Source of the DNA: CAYNQN01 sp964530525
GTDB taxonomy: Bacteria > Actinomycetota > Acidimicrobiia > Acidimicrobiales > Acidimicrobilacustridaceae
Assembly (NCBI GenBank): GCA_964530525.1
Contig: CAZHBH010000001.1
Span: 25,968-89,967 of the forward strand
Direction: 5' to 3'
Length of the DNA: 64,000 nt
The notes below the pieces were generated by a model, which was not told the DNA's origin, searched no databases, and was given only the letters and a program-made list of their open reading frames with translations. Position numbers and translations under genes: made by a program. This document shows positions 51,795-59,792 of this stretch, one piece after another. How positions within the stretch are numbered: the stretch's first letter is position 1; each line of letters begins with the position of its first letter.

Positions 51795-52331
51795 TCACTC
51801 GGGCCGCGGCTGGGCGCTCACGGCGATGACTGAGAACACGCAGGGCACCGAGCCCCTGTTGCGCCAGGCCTTTCGCACGCCGGTTCCGATGAGGCAGTCA
51901 CCGGTCTTGAGGTGAACCTCTTCCTCGTCGAGAAGGAGCCAGAGCTCGCCCGAGAGGATCGTGATGAGGTCGAGGGTGTTCACCTGGTGCATGTCGGGCT
52001 TGGAGGAGTCTCGCTCCGACTCCTTCTCGTCGAAGGTGCCCGTCGCCTTCACGAGGTCGGCGGCGTCACCATCGTTCGCGTCGTCCGGCGGACGCTCGAT
52101 GATCCTCCAGGCCAGCCCGCCTTCGGGCGGCTCGGCCTTCCACCCGCGGCCCGTGGGCTCCGTAGCGGTGGAGGCGAGCTCCACGGGGATGTCGTCGGAG
52201 ATCCACAGCTCGCTGATGGAGTAGCCCGGGAGCGCGTCGAACGTGAAGACGGAGGGTGGTTCGCCATCGGCCTGGACGTAGGACGTCCCGTCTGGCCGCT
52301 GACCGGTGACAACTCGTCGTAGCTTCGGCAT
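51795..52331 (-). CDS. Cupin domain protein
   Basis: 178 residues. Cupin core at the C-terminal side: KPDMHQVNTLDLITILSGELWLLLDEEEVHLKTGDCLIGTGVRKAWRNRG (about 112-162), with His in both motif regions poorly conserved, so metal binding is uncertain. Family members often act on CoA or aromatic intermediates or as sensors. First gene of a leftward unit with the double-SnoaL and dehydratase genes. A perfect CAAGC-N4-GCTTG site starts 20 bases upstream of its ATG. Confidence 0.8.
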   Translation of the reverse strand: MPKLRRVVTGQRPDGTSYVQADGEPPSVFTFDALPGYSISELWISDDIPVELASTATEPTGRGWKAEPPEGGLAWRIIERPPDDANDGDAADLVKATGTFDEKESERDSSKPDMHQVNTLDLITILSGELWLLLDEEEVHLKTGDCLIGTGVRKAWRNRGSVPCVFSVIAVSAQPRPE

Positions 52332-52350
52332 GAGCCCGAAGGTAACCTAC

Positions 52351-52364
52351 CAAGCAATCGCTTG
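52351..52364. promoter_or_regulatory. CAAGC-N4-GCTTG operator (perfect) between cupin and thiolase genes
   Basis: CAAGC-AATC-GCTTG followed by TCTAGA. It lies in the 99-base divergent gap, 19 bases from the leftward start and 66 bases before the rightward start. Confidence 0.7.
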
Positions 52365-52430
52365 TCTAGACCCTCTCGGAAACGGAGCCAACCGCTCCGC
52401 TGTTCCATCACACGACCCAGGAGGACGACC

Positions 52431-53588
52431 GTGACCGCAGCGATCGCCGGCATCGGCGCCACGGAGTTCTCCAAGAGCTCCGGTCGCTCCGAGCTGCAGC
52501 TGGCGGCTGAAGCCGTGCTCGATGCCATCAACGACGCGGGCCTCACGCCTGCGGACGTCGACGGCCTCGTCACCTTCCACCGCGACACCAGCCCCGACGT
52601 GGAGGTGGCCAACTGCTTGGGTATCGGGCCCCTCACCTTCTTCAGCAGGGTCCCCCACGGCGGCGGTGCCGCGTGCGGGACCGTCCACCAGGCAGCGATG
52701 GCCGTGGAGACCGGGGCCGCCGAGGTGGTGGTGGCCTGGAGGGCCTTCAACGAGCGCTCCGGAGTGCGCTTCGGCCGCGGCTACACGGTGCCGAGCGCCC
52801 CGACAGCCGACGCCGTCCAGTACAGCTGGTACCTGCCCTTCGGCCTGTCGACCCCGGCCCAGCAGGTGGCGATCGCCGCTCGCCGCTACATGCATCGATA
52901 TGGTGCTACGAGCGAGGACTTCGGCAGGGTCTCGGTCGCCATGCGCCGCCACGCCGCCACGAACCCCAAGGCCTGGTTCCACGAGAGGCCCATCACTCTG
53001 GCCGACCACCAGTCGTCGCGCATGATCGCCGACCCGCTGAGGCTCCTCGACTGCTGCCAGGAGAGCGACGGGGGCGTGGCGATCCTCGTGTGCTCGTTGG
53101 AGCGAGCGAGAGACCTGCCGAACCCTCCCGCGGTCATCACCGCCGCCGCCCAGGGCGCGGGGGTGGAGGACGCCTCGATGACGGCGTACTACCGCGACGA
53201 CCTCACGACCCTGCCGGCGATGGGCGTGGTCGCCGAGCAGCTCTGGCGCAAGTCCGGCTTGTCGCCGTCGGACATCGACGTGGCGGTGCTCTACGACCAC
53301 TTCTCCCCCTTCGTGCTCATGCAACTCGAGGAGCTCGGCTTCTGCGAGCGGGGCGAGGCCCGGCACTTCGTTGCCGACGGCGGGATAGAGCTCGACGGGC
53401 GACTCCCCGTGAACCCCAACGGCGGTCAGCTCGGCGAGGCCTACATCCACGGCATGAACGGCATCGCCGAGGGTGTGCGCCAGGTGCGCGGATCGTCGGT
53501 GAACCAGATCGCCGACGTCTCGAACGTGCTCGTCTCCTCCGGCAGCGGCTGCCCCACCAGCGGCCTCGTCCTCTCGACGGACTCCTGA
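52431..53588 (+). CDS. Thiolase-superfamily protein (SCP2/lipid-transfer type)
   Basis: 385 residues from the GTG at 52431, with AGGAGG six bases upstream. GIGATEFSKSSGRSELQLAAEAVLDAINDAGLTPADVDGLVTF is the classic N-terminus of SCP2-type thiolases. The candidate nucleophile is Cys82 in HGGGAACGTVHQAAMAVETGAAEVVVAW. The C-terminal YDHFSPFVLMQLEELGFCERGEA...NPNGGQLGEAYIHGMNGIAEGVRQVRG holds the other active-site region. These enzymes cleave 3-keto- or aldol-type side chains of CoA thioesters and usually need a DUF35 partner, found here at 56153. Confidence 0.88.
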   Translation: MTAAIAGIGATEFSKSSGRSELQLAAEAVLDAINDAGLTPADVDGLVTFHRDTSPDVEVANCLGIGPLTFFSRVPHGGGAACGTVHQAAMAVETGAAEVVVAWRAFNERSGVRFGRGYTVPSAPTADAVQYSWYLPFGLSTPAQQVAIAARRYMHRYGATSEDFGRVSVAMRRHAATNPKAWFHERPITLADHQSSRMIADPLRLLDCCQESDGGVAILVCSLERARDLPNPPAVITAAAQGAGVEDASMTAYYRDDLTTLPAMGVVAEQLWRKSGLSPSDIDVAVLYDHFSPFVLMQLEELGFCERGEARHFVADGGIELDGRLPVNPNGGQLGEAYIHGMNGIAEGVRQVRGSSVNQIADVSNVLVSSGSGCPTSGLVLSTDS

Positions 53589-53598
53589 GCTCTCCGGC

Positions 53599-54132
53599 CT
53601 AGCGCTCGTCGTCGGAGGTCTTGCGGGCGAACAGGTACGAGACGTCGGCGGTGCTCATCTGGCCGTCGGCAGCGAGCACACCGGGGCCGAAGGCTGGATC
53701 CGGACCGGTGTGCACGTCCATGTCGCGCACTACCAGGCGACGGGCGATCTTCCACTCTCCGTCCCGACGCTCGAAGCGGTCGAGGTAGCGGCCGAGCAGC
53801 CAGTCGATGCCGCCCCCCAGCTCGGCTCGGCGCTCGTGGGCGGCGACGAAGAGCGTCTCGACGAACGCCTCCTCGCCCGCCAGGTCGATCTTGCAGTTCG
53901 TCAGCTGGTGGCTGACCGCGACGAACCGGTTCTCCAGGGCGTCGAGCACGTACTCGGGGAACTCGACCCCCAGGCCCACGAAGCCGCCGTGCTCGTCGAC
54001 TGCGTCGGGGTGGTACACGGAGCGGATCAGCTCGGCGTCGCGCCGGTCCACTCCGCGGCAGTAGTCGTAGAGGACGCGTCGTATCGCCCGCTCGTCGAGC
54101 AGCTCCCGCAGCTCGGCGGGCACCTCGCTCAC
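53599..54132 (-). CDS. SnoaL-like (NTF2 fold) protein
   Basis: 177 residues from the GTG at 54132, which overlaps the stop of the LLM gene by 4 bases (GTGA). Pattern: RAIRRVLYDYCRGVDRRDAELIRSVYHPDAVDEHGGFVG, then DWLLGRYLDRFERRDGEWKIARRLVVRDMDVHTG. This is the SnoaL_4 subgroup, close in style to the proteins at 17316 and 62122. Last gene of the leftward TauD-DUF35-AKR-LLM operon. Confidence 0.82.
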   Translation of the reverse strand: MSEVPAELRELLDERAIRRVLYDYCRGVDRRDAELIRSVYHPDAVDEHGGFVGLGVEFPEYVLDALENRFVAVSHQLTNCKIDLAGEEAFVETLFVAAHERRAELGGGIDWLLGRYLDRFERRDGEWKIARRLVVRDMDVHTGPDPAFGPGVLAADGQMSTADVSYLFARKTSDDER

Positions 54133-55172
54133 CCCGCCGCGCCGGCGGCGCCATGCGCTGCCCGGGATCCGAGGGTCGGAAGCACCGAGGTGGCGAACGC
54201 CTCCATGGCCTCGAGGTGCTCGGCCATGTCGGGTGCTCCCAGGGGAGCGACGTAGCCCGTGGCCCCCGACTCGATGAACCGGCCGACCCAATCGACGAGC
54301 TCCTCGCTGTCTGCCTTGGTCCGGTTCGCCAACGGCACGCCGGTCGCAGCCCCCTCGCGCTGGGGTGGGCCCGGGTAGACGATCACGTCGATGTCGAGGG
54401 ATCGACCCTGGGCGTCGGCCACCTCGGCGGCGTAGGACAGGTCGTCACGAAGCCGTTCCGGCGTTGTCCCGCTTGTCGGGAGCGCCTTGCCGGCGAGCTC
54501 CACGGAGTGCTGTCGGCGGTAGGAGTCGGGGATCACGTCGAAGGCCAGGGGCGTCCATCCCTCACCCAGCTCGACGGCTCGCCGGATGGACCTGCGCGAG
54601 CTGCCGCCGAACCAGATCGGAACGTGGGGCGACTGGGCGCATCGGGGCTTGAGGTGCACGTCCCGGAAGCGGTGGCGCTCACCGTCGAACGTGGCACGAT
54701 CGCTGCTCCAGAGCTCGCGGATGATCGTCACGTGCTCCTCGGTGATGACCCCTCGCAGCTCGTGGCGAACCCCGGTCGCGTCGAACTCCTCGCGCAGGTA
54801 GCCGGGCACGACGCCCAGGATGAAGCGACCCCCGGTCAGCTGATCGATCGAGGCGACCTGCTTGGCCACGTCGAGCGGGGTCCGGTGCGGGACCACGAGG
54901 CAGCCGACGTGGAGCCCGATGCGCTCGGTCGAGGCTCCCAGGTAGGTGAGGAGCGCGAAGGGGTCCAAGGTGCGGTCGGGGATCACCTCCGACCAGTAGG
55001 ACGGGACGAAGAGGTGGTCCTGGGCGACGAGGAAGTCGAAGCCGAGCTCCTCGGCCCGCTGGGCGAAGCCCACGAGGGCTGCCACGTCGACCTGTCCGGT
55101 GCCGTCCATGGCGTGGTGGCCGGGGATCATCACCCCGGCGAGCGGTGAGCCCGAGCTGCCGCCTGGAGCCAC
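54129..55172 (-). CDS. LLM class flavin-dependent oxidoreductase (3 of 4)
   Basis: 347 residues from the GTG at 55172, 7 bases after the aldo-keto reductase stop. Motifs: LAGVMIPGHHAMDG, AEELGFDFLVAQDHLFVP, LGASTERIGLHVGCLVVPHRTPLDVAKQVASIDQLTGGRFILGVVPGYLREEFDATGV, HVPIWFGGSSRRSIRRAVELGEGWTPLAF. This subgroup (F420-type, as in mycobacterial LLM proteins) differs from the one at 34022. Probable monooxygenase or dehydrogenase in the same pathway as its operon partners. A later in-frame start near the MIPGHHAM motif is possible. Confidence 0.85.
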   Translation of the reverse strand: MAPGGSSGSPLAGVMIPGHHAMDGTGQVDVAALVGFAQRAEELGFDFLVAQDHLFVPSYWSEVIPDRTLDPFALLTYLGASTERIGLHVGCLVVPHRTPLDVAKQVASIDQLTGGRFILGVVPGYLREEFDATGVRHELRGVITEEHVTIIRELWSSDRATFDGERHRFRDVHLKPRCAQSPHVPIWFGGSSRRSIRRAVELGEGWTPLAFDVIPDSYRRQHSVELAGKALPTSGTTPERLRDDLSYAAEVADAQGRSLDIDVIVYPGPPQREGAATGVPLANRTKADSEELVDWVGRFIESGATGYVAPLGAPDMAEHLEAMEAFATSVLPTLGSRAAHGAAGAAG

Positions 55173-55179
55173 GGTGCGA

Positions 55180-56127
55180 CTAACCGCCGGAGCCGCCGTC
55201 GAGCAGCGCTTCGATCGCACCGACCTCCTCGGGGTCGAGGGGCTTGGTGACTGCCGACGCGTTCGCCTCGACCTGCTCGGCGGACGTCGCACCCACCAGC
55301 ACGCTCGATACGGGGTCCTGGGCGAGGAGCCAACCCAGCGCGAGCTCGACCATGCTGCGGTCGAGCTGGCCCGACAGCCTCGAGAGCTCCTCGACCAAGG
55401 CGAACGCCTCGGGCGTCGCCACGCTCCTGAAGTAGGGGGCGTCGCCGAGCCGCGTGCCAGCAGGGAACTCTTCGCCACGCGCGTACTTGCCCGTGAGCAG
55501 GCCGGACGCGAGCGGGAAGTACGGCACGATCCCGATGCCGTAGTGACGGGCGGCGGGAACCACCTCAGCCTCGACCTCGCGCCTCAGCAAGCTCCACTCC
55601 ACCTGGCTCGCGACAGGGCGAGCGAGGTCGCGCTCCCGAGCGCTGTGGTCGGCCTCGGCCATCTGCCATGCGGGGAGGTTGGACGTCGCCACGTAGCCGA
55701 CCTTCCCCGCGTGGACCAGGTCGTCGAGGGCGCCGAGCGTCTCGTCGATCGGTGTGCGGGGGTCGGGGTAGTGCAGGTAGTAGACGTCGATGCGATCGGT
55801 TCGCAGCCTCCGCAGGCTCGCCTCGCACGCCAACCTCACGTACCGGAGCGACCCGCCCGAGCGAAGGGGTCCTTCACCGGTGGGCGCCGAGAACTTCGTG
55901 GCCAGCACCACCTCGTCGCGCCTGCCCGCCAGCACCTCACCGAGGATCTCCTCGGAGCGTCCTCCTGCGTAGACGTCGGCCGTGTCGATGTGGGTGATCC
56001 CGGCATCCAAGGCGGCGTCGACGACCTTGCGCGACCGCTCGGCGTCGATGCGCATCCCGAAGTTGTTGGTTCCCAGCCCGAGGGCGGACACCGCCAGTCC
56101 GGACCTTCCCAGCTGCCTGCTCTGCAT
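55180..56127 (-). CDS. Aldo-keto reductase
   Basis: 315 residues from the ATG at 56127. Catalytic tetrad visible: Asp48 in THIDTADVYAGG, Tyr53, Lys78 in VVLATKFSAP and His119 in YYLHYPDP. C-terminal NADPH site SSVLVGATSAEQVEANASA. It reduces a ketone or aldehyde, substrate unknown. It follows the DUF35 gene after 25 bases and precedes the LLM gene by 7, all in one leftward operon. Confidence 0.92.
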   Translation of the reverse strand: MQSRQLGRSGLAVSALGLGTNNFGMRIDAERSRKVVDAALDAGITHIDTADVYAGGRSEEILGEVLAGRRDEVVLATKFSAPTGEGPLRSGGSLRYVRLACEASLRRLRTDRIDVYYLHYPDPRTPIDETLGALDDLVHAGKVGYVATSNLPAWQMAEADHSARERDLARPVASQVEWSLLRREVEAEVVPAARHYGIGIVPYFPLASGLLTGKYARGEEFPAGTRLGDAPYFRSVATPEAFALVEELSRLSGQLDRSMVELALGWLLAQDPVSSVLVGATSAEQVEANASAVTKPLDPEEVGAIEALLDGGSGG

Positions 56128-56152
56128 CAACGACCCCTCAGGTGATCGAACG

Positions 56153-56605
56153 TCATGTCGCAGCCGGCGCCCCAGGCCGCTGCGTCGCATCCTCCACGTC
56201 TCGCGAGCAGGCGAACGCCGGGACCATGAAGCTGCCCTCGTGGTCCTCCGCTTCGACGAACGTGACCTCCACCGGCATGCCCACGTACACGTCGGTGGCA
56301 TCATCGCCGACCAGGTCGGCGATGAGCCGAACGCCCTCTTCGAGGTCAACGAGGACGACGACGTAGGGGACCTCGAACCCTTCCATCGGCGGATGGTGGG
56401 CCACCGTGAAGCTGAACACGCTGCCGCGCCCCGTCGAGGGCACCGCCTCCCACTCGAGCGAGTGGCAGTGGGGGCACATCGGCCTCGCAGGGTGGCGGAA
56501 GCGCCCGCAGTTCGCGCAGCGCTGGAAGAGCAGCTCTCCTCGCTCTACGCCCTCCCAGAAGAACTCGTTGTCTGGTCCGATCGCCGGCCGGGGCCTCCCG
56601 CTCAT
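56153..56605 (-). CDS. DUF35 OB-fold/zinc-ribbon protein (thiolase or hydratase partner)
   Basis: 150 residues from the ATG at 56605. The rubredoxin-like zinc ribbon has Cys30, Cys33, Cys44 and Cys47 (RCANCGRFRHPARPMCPHCHSLEW). The OB fold follows: GRGSVFSFTVAHHPPMEGFEVPYVVVLVDLEEGVRLIADLVG. DUF35 proteins pair with SCP2-type thiolases (for example with Ltp2 in steroid side-chain removal). The matching thiolase is 2.6 kb away at 52431 on the other strand, so the pair is linked by neighbourhood and not by operon. Confidence 0.9.
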   Translation of the reverse strand: MSGRPRPAIGPDNEFFWEGVERGELLFQRCANCGRFRHPARPMCPHCHSLEWEAVPSTGRGSVFSFTVAHHPPMEGFEVPYVVVLVDLEEGVRLIADLVGDDATDVYVGMPVEVTFVEAEDHEGSFMVPAFACSRDVEDATQRPGAPAAT

Positions 56606-56669
56606 CGCGGCCCTCTCCCGTTGCGCTCCCAAGGCGGACGCACGGGCGAGGCGAGCCGAGCCGGGCAGA

Positions 56670-57488
56670 TCACTCGGCGACGCCCTCGTAGAAGCGCAGC
56701 GTCCGGCGCTCACCGGGTGCGAGGAGGTCTCTGCGGTGCTGGAGCCCGACGTTGTCCCAGATCACAAGGTCGCCATCGACCCAGTGGTGGTCGTAGCGGG
56801 GGGCCTCGGCCTGTGCGTGGGCCTCCAGCGAGGCGAGCACCTCTTCGCTCTCGTCCGCGTCGAAGCCCACGACCCGCGTGGCGTAGCCGCAGGCGTAGAG
56901 CGCCTTGCGTCCGCTGTGGGGATGCGCCAGCAGGACGGGGTGCATGGAGTCGGCCAACCTCGGCCACTCCTCGACGCTGGGCATTCGGGGATCGATGTAG
57001 GTCGCCTGCTTGCCCGAGAGCCTCGCCTTGGTCTCGATCGGAAGCCTCTCGAAGGCCGTGTACATGTCGCGGAACATCGTGGGCTGGGCGTCGGGCGCGC
57101 AGTCGATCCCCTCGAGGACGCTGATCACCTTCAGCTGGGGCCTGAAGCACTGGTCGTTGTGCCAGATCAGCTCTCCCGACCCCTCCTTGGGGTTTCGGGT
57201 GTAGTTGGCATCCGTGCGGATGACCGTCTCGCGCTCGTCGTCGCTGAAGTTCGCGTAGTGGAACGTGCCGTCGAGGGTCTCCAGGACGAGCCTGCCGAAC
57301 GGACGGAATAGCTCGTCGAGCTGCTCGCGGGTGGGCGAGGGCTGACCCCTCAACACGAGCAGGAGGTGCCGTCGCAGAGCACGGGTCAGCTCATCGACCA
57401 GCTCCTGGGACGGGGATCCCCACGTGACACCCCTCACCTCCGCCCCGAAGGGCGCTCGAAGCGGCTCGATCTCCAGGACGTCGCTCAC
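56670..57488 (-). CDS. TauD/TfdA-family Fe(II)/2-oxoglutarate dioxygenase
   Basis: 272 residues from the GTG at 57488. Iron ligands His110 and Asp112 (LIWHNDQCF) and His251 (VGLQHRRDLL); the 2-oxoglutarate Arg is in RRTLRFYEG. It hydroxylates an unactivated carbon, in known members on taurine, phenoxyacetates or alkyl sulfates. First gene of the leftward operon TauD - DUF35 - AKR - LLM - SnoaL, and a perfect CAAGC-N4-GCTTG palindrome lies 19 bases upstream. Confidence 0.92.
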   Translation of the reverse strand: MSDVLEIEPLRAPFGAEVRGVTWGSPSQELVDELTRALRRHLLLVLRGQPSPTREQLDELFRPFGRLVLETLDGTFHYANFSDDERETVIRTDANYTRNPKEGSGELIWHNDQCFRPQLKVISVLEGIDCAPDAQPTMFRDMYTAFERLPIETKARLSGKQATYIDPRMPSVEEWPRLADSMHPVLLAHPHSGRKALYACGYATRVVGFDADESEEVLASLEAHAQAEAPRYDHHWVDGDLVIWDNVGLQHRRDLLAPGERRTLRFYEGVAE

Positions 57489-57506
57489 CCCCCGAGTGTA
57501 CCAACC

Positions 57507-57520
57507 CAAGCAAGTGCTTG
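57507..57520. promoter_or_regulatory. CAAGC-N4-GCTTG operator (perfect) before the TauD-type gene
   Basis: CAAGC-AAGT-GCTTG lies 19 bases upstream of the GTG start at 57488, in the 73-base gap to the E2 gene. A further CAAGC at 57524-57528 could be part of a second weaker site. Confidence 0.7.
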
Positions 57521-57561
57521 CCCCAAGCAGTGCAACTTGCCTGCCCCCACCGGCAGTCGTC

Positions 57562-58791
57562 TCAGCGGTTCCGGAGCGGGTCGGCGAGGATCCGCGCCAG
57601 CTCGCCGAGCAGCTTGGCTGCCGGTGCACCGTCTACCGCCCTGTGGTCGATGGTGAGGCTCAGGGGCATCCGCCGCTGGCGGACGGGAGAAGCACCCTCC
57701 CAGCGGACGCCGTCGTTGATGGCGCCGACTCCGAGGATGGCCACCTGCGGAGCGTTGAGGACGGGGGTGAAGAACCCGACCCCTTCGGCCCCCAGGGAGC
57801 TCACGGTGAACGTGGCCCCGGTCAGGTCGTCAGGTGTCAGGCGGCCGCGGCGCGCAGCCGCGACGAGGCGCTGCCGCGTCCGCACCAGCTCTCGCAGCGA
57901 GAGGCGGTCGGCGTCGCGGATCACGGGCACGAGCAGGCCGTCGTCCACGGCCACCGCTATGCCGATGTTCACCGATCCGTGCTCCGTCAGCACCTCGCCG
58001 ACGAGAGTCGCGTTCAGGCGCGGGTGCCAGCGCAGAGCACGCGCCACCCCCGCCACGACCATGTCGAGGTAGCCGGGCTTGTCCTGCACCGGCCAGGTGT
58101 TGGCGAGGCGGCTCCGGAGGGCCACCAGGCCCTCCGCATCGACCTCGTAGCCGATGGTCAGCTGTGCGGTGTCTCGCAAGCTCGCATGCATGCGGTCCGC
58201 GATCACGCGCCGCATCGTGCTCAAGGGCACCACCCGGTCGGCAGGGCCTGCGGGCGGACCGGTCTCGCGGTGCTCGCCGCCGGGCGATCCCACCTGTCCT
58301 GCCTGCTCTATGGCGCGGGACACGTCGTCCTCGGTGACGCGCCCCTCCGGGCCGGAGCCCACCAGGGTCTCCGCATCGATGCCGTGGTCCTTGGCCATCT
58401 TGCGGGCTCGGGGGACCACCGCCGGGCGCGATGCCGGGACCGAGGTGTACGGCTCCACCTGATCCGCAGAGGGTGCCGCGGCTGGAGGCTCCGGACCCTG
58501 GGAGGACAGGAGGGGAGGTTCGACGGATCCCGACTGCGACTGGGTCCCGGGATCTCCCACCAAGCCGAGGACCGTGCGCACGGGCACCGTCTCGCCCTCG
58601 GGCACCTGGATGTCGAGCAGCACGCCGTCGACGGGTGCGACCACCTCGACGGTGGCCTTCTCGGCCTCGACCTCCACCACCGGTTCGCCGGCGATCACCG
58701 TGTCGCCCACGGCCTTGAGCCACTGGACGACCGTGCCCGAGCCCATCCCCATCCCGAACTGCGGCAGCTGGATCTCGGTGGCGGGGCTCAT
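57562..58791 (-). CDS. 2-oxoacid dehydrogenase E2 (dihydrolipoyl acyltransferase)
   Basis: 409 residues from the ATG at 58791. One N-terminal lipoyl domain with Lys45 in VEAEKATVEV, a Pro/Ala/Ser-rich linker, a peripheral-subunit-binding domain (VPRARKMAKDHGIDAETLVGSGPEGRVTEDDV, about 123-155) and the catalytic domain with DHRAVDGAPAAKLL near the end. It transfers the acyl group from lipoamide to CoA. It follows E1beta after 29 bases on the same strand. No E3 gene is adjacent; a shared dihydrolipoyl dehydrogenase elsewhere is assumed. Confidence 0.92.
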   Translation of the reverse strand: MSPATEIQLPQFGMGMGSGTVVQWLKAVGDTVIAGEPVVEVEAEKATVEVVAPVDGVLLDIQVPEGETVPVRTVLGLVGDPGTQSQSGSVEPPLLSSQGPEPPAAAPSADQVEPYTSVPASRPAVVPRARKMAKDHGIDAETLVGSGPEGRVTEDDVSRAIEQAGQVGSPGGEHRETGPPAGPADRVVPLSTMRRVIADRMHASLRDTAQLTIGYEVDAEGLVALRSRLANTWPVQDKPGYLDMVVAGVARALRWHPRLNATLVGEVLTEHGSVNIGIAVAVDDGLLVPVIRDADRLSLRELVRTRQRLVAAARRGRLTPDDLTGATFTVSSLGAEGVGFFTPVLNAPQVAILGVGAINDGVRWEGASPVRQRRMPLSLTIDHRAVDGAPAAKLLGELARILADPLRNR

Positions 58792-58820
58792 GTGGGTGGG
58801 GAGGAGATCGCGACCATGGG

Positions 58821-59792
58821 TCAGCGCATGGTGCGCCGGGCGGCTTCGGCGATCCGATCGGTGGTCGGATACAGACCGCGCTCCATCACGGGGCTGAACG
58901 GGATGTGGATGTCCGGCGTGGCCACGCGCTCGATGGGGGCGCGGAGGTACCAGAAGCCCTCCTGTGCGACGGAGGCCGAGATCTCGGACGCGGCGCTGCA
59001 GGTGAGGTGCGCAGGGTCGGCGATCACCAGCCGCCCGGTGCGGGCCACCGACTCCAAGATCGCGTCCCGATCGAGCGGCACCAAGGTACGAGGGTCGAGC
59101 ACCTCGGCAGAGATCCCCTCGGTGGCCAGAACCTCGGCCGCGTCGATGGCCAGCGGCACCGCGCCTGCTATCGCTACGATCGTGACGTCGTCGCCGGAGC
59201 GGTGGAGCTTCGCCACGCCGATGGGCTCCACGTGGTCCTCGTCGTCCGACACCTCGCCCTGGCGACCCCACAGGCCCCGGTCTTCGAAGCACATCACGGG
59301 ATCGTCGCTGCGGATGGCCGCCTTCAGCAGCCCCTTCGCGTCTGCGGCGGTGGCGGGAGCGATGATCTTGAGGCCGGGGACCCCCATGAACATGGGGTAG
59401 TTGCGGTCGCTGTGCTGGGCTGCGGTGGAGATGTCGTAGAACATCGTGCTGCGCAGCACGAGCGGCAGCCTGGCCTGGCCGCCGTAGAGGTAGCGCGACT
59501 TGGCGATGATGCTGACGATCTGGTCCATCGCCACGTAGGCGAACGAGCTCACCGCCAGGTCGGCTATGGGTCGGAAGCCGACCATCGCTGCCCCGGCCGC
59601 AGCACCGGCGATGGCACCCTCGGAGATCGGTGTGTCGCGAACCCGTGAAGGGCCGAACTCGTCGACGAAGCCGACGGTCGAGCCCAACAGGCTCTTGGTG
59701 ACGTCGGTTCCCATCACGAAGACCGCTGGGTCGCGACGCATCTCCTCGAGCTGGGCTGCCCGCACCGCGTGCAGGTAGCTGAGCCGGGTCAC
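58821..59792 (-). CDS. 2-oxoacid dehydrogenase E1 component, beta subunit
   Basis: 323 residues. SYLHAVRAAQLEEMRRDPAVFVMGTDV, PISEGAIAGAAAGAAMVGFRPIADLAVSSFAYVAMDQIVSIIAK and EVLDPRTLVPLDRDAILESVARTGRLVIADPAH are the family pieces; the Glu that activates ThDP is in ISEGAIAG. It pairs with E1alpha encoded directly upstream (overlap of 4 bases). It is clearly paralogous to the C-terminal half of the E1 fusion at 40862. Confidence 0.92.
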   Translation of the reverse strand: MTRLSYLHAVRAAQLEEMRRDPAVFVMGTDVTKSLLGSTVGFVDEFGPSRVRDTPISEGAIAGAAAGAAMVGFRPIADLAVSSFAYVAMDQIVSIIAKSRYLYGGQARLPLVLRSTMFYDISTAAQHSDRNYPMFMGVPGLKIIAPATAADAKGLLKAAIRSDDPVMCFEDRGLWGRQGEVSDDEDHVEPIGVAKLHRSGDDVTIVAIAGAVPLAIDAAEVLATEGISAEVLDPRTLVPLDRDAILESVARTGRLVIADPAHLTCSAASEISASVAQEGFWYLRAPIERVATPDIHIPFSPVMERGLYPTTDRIAEAARRTMR

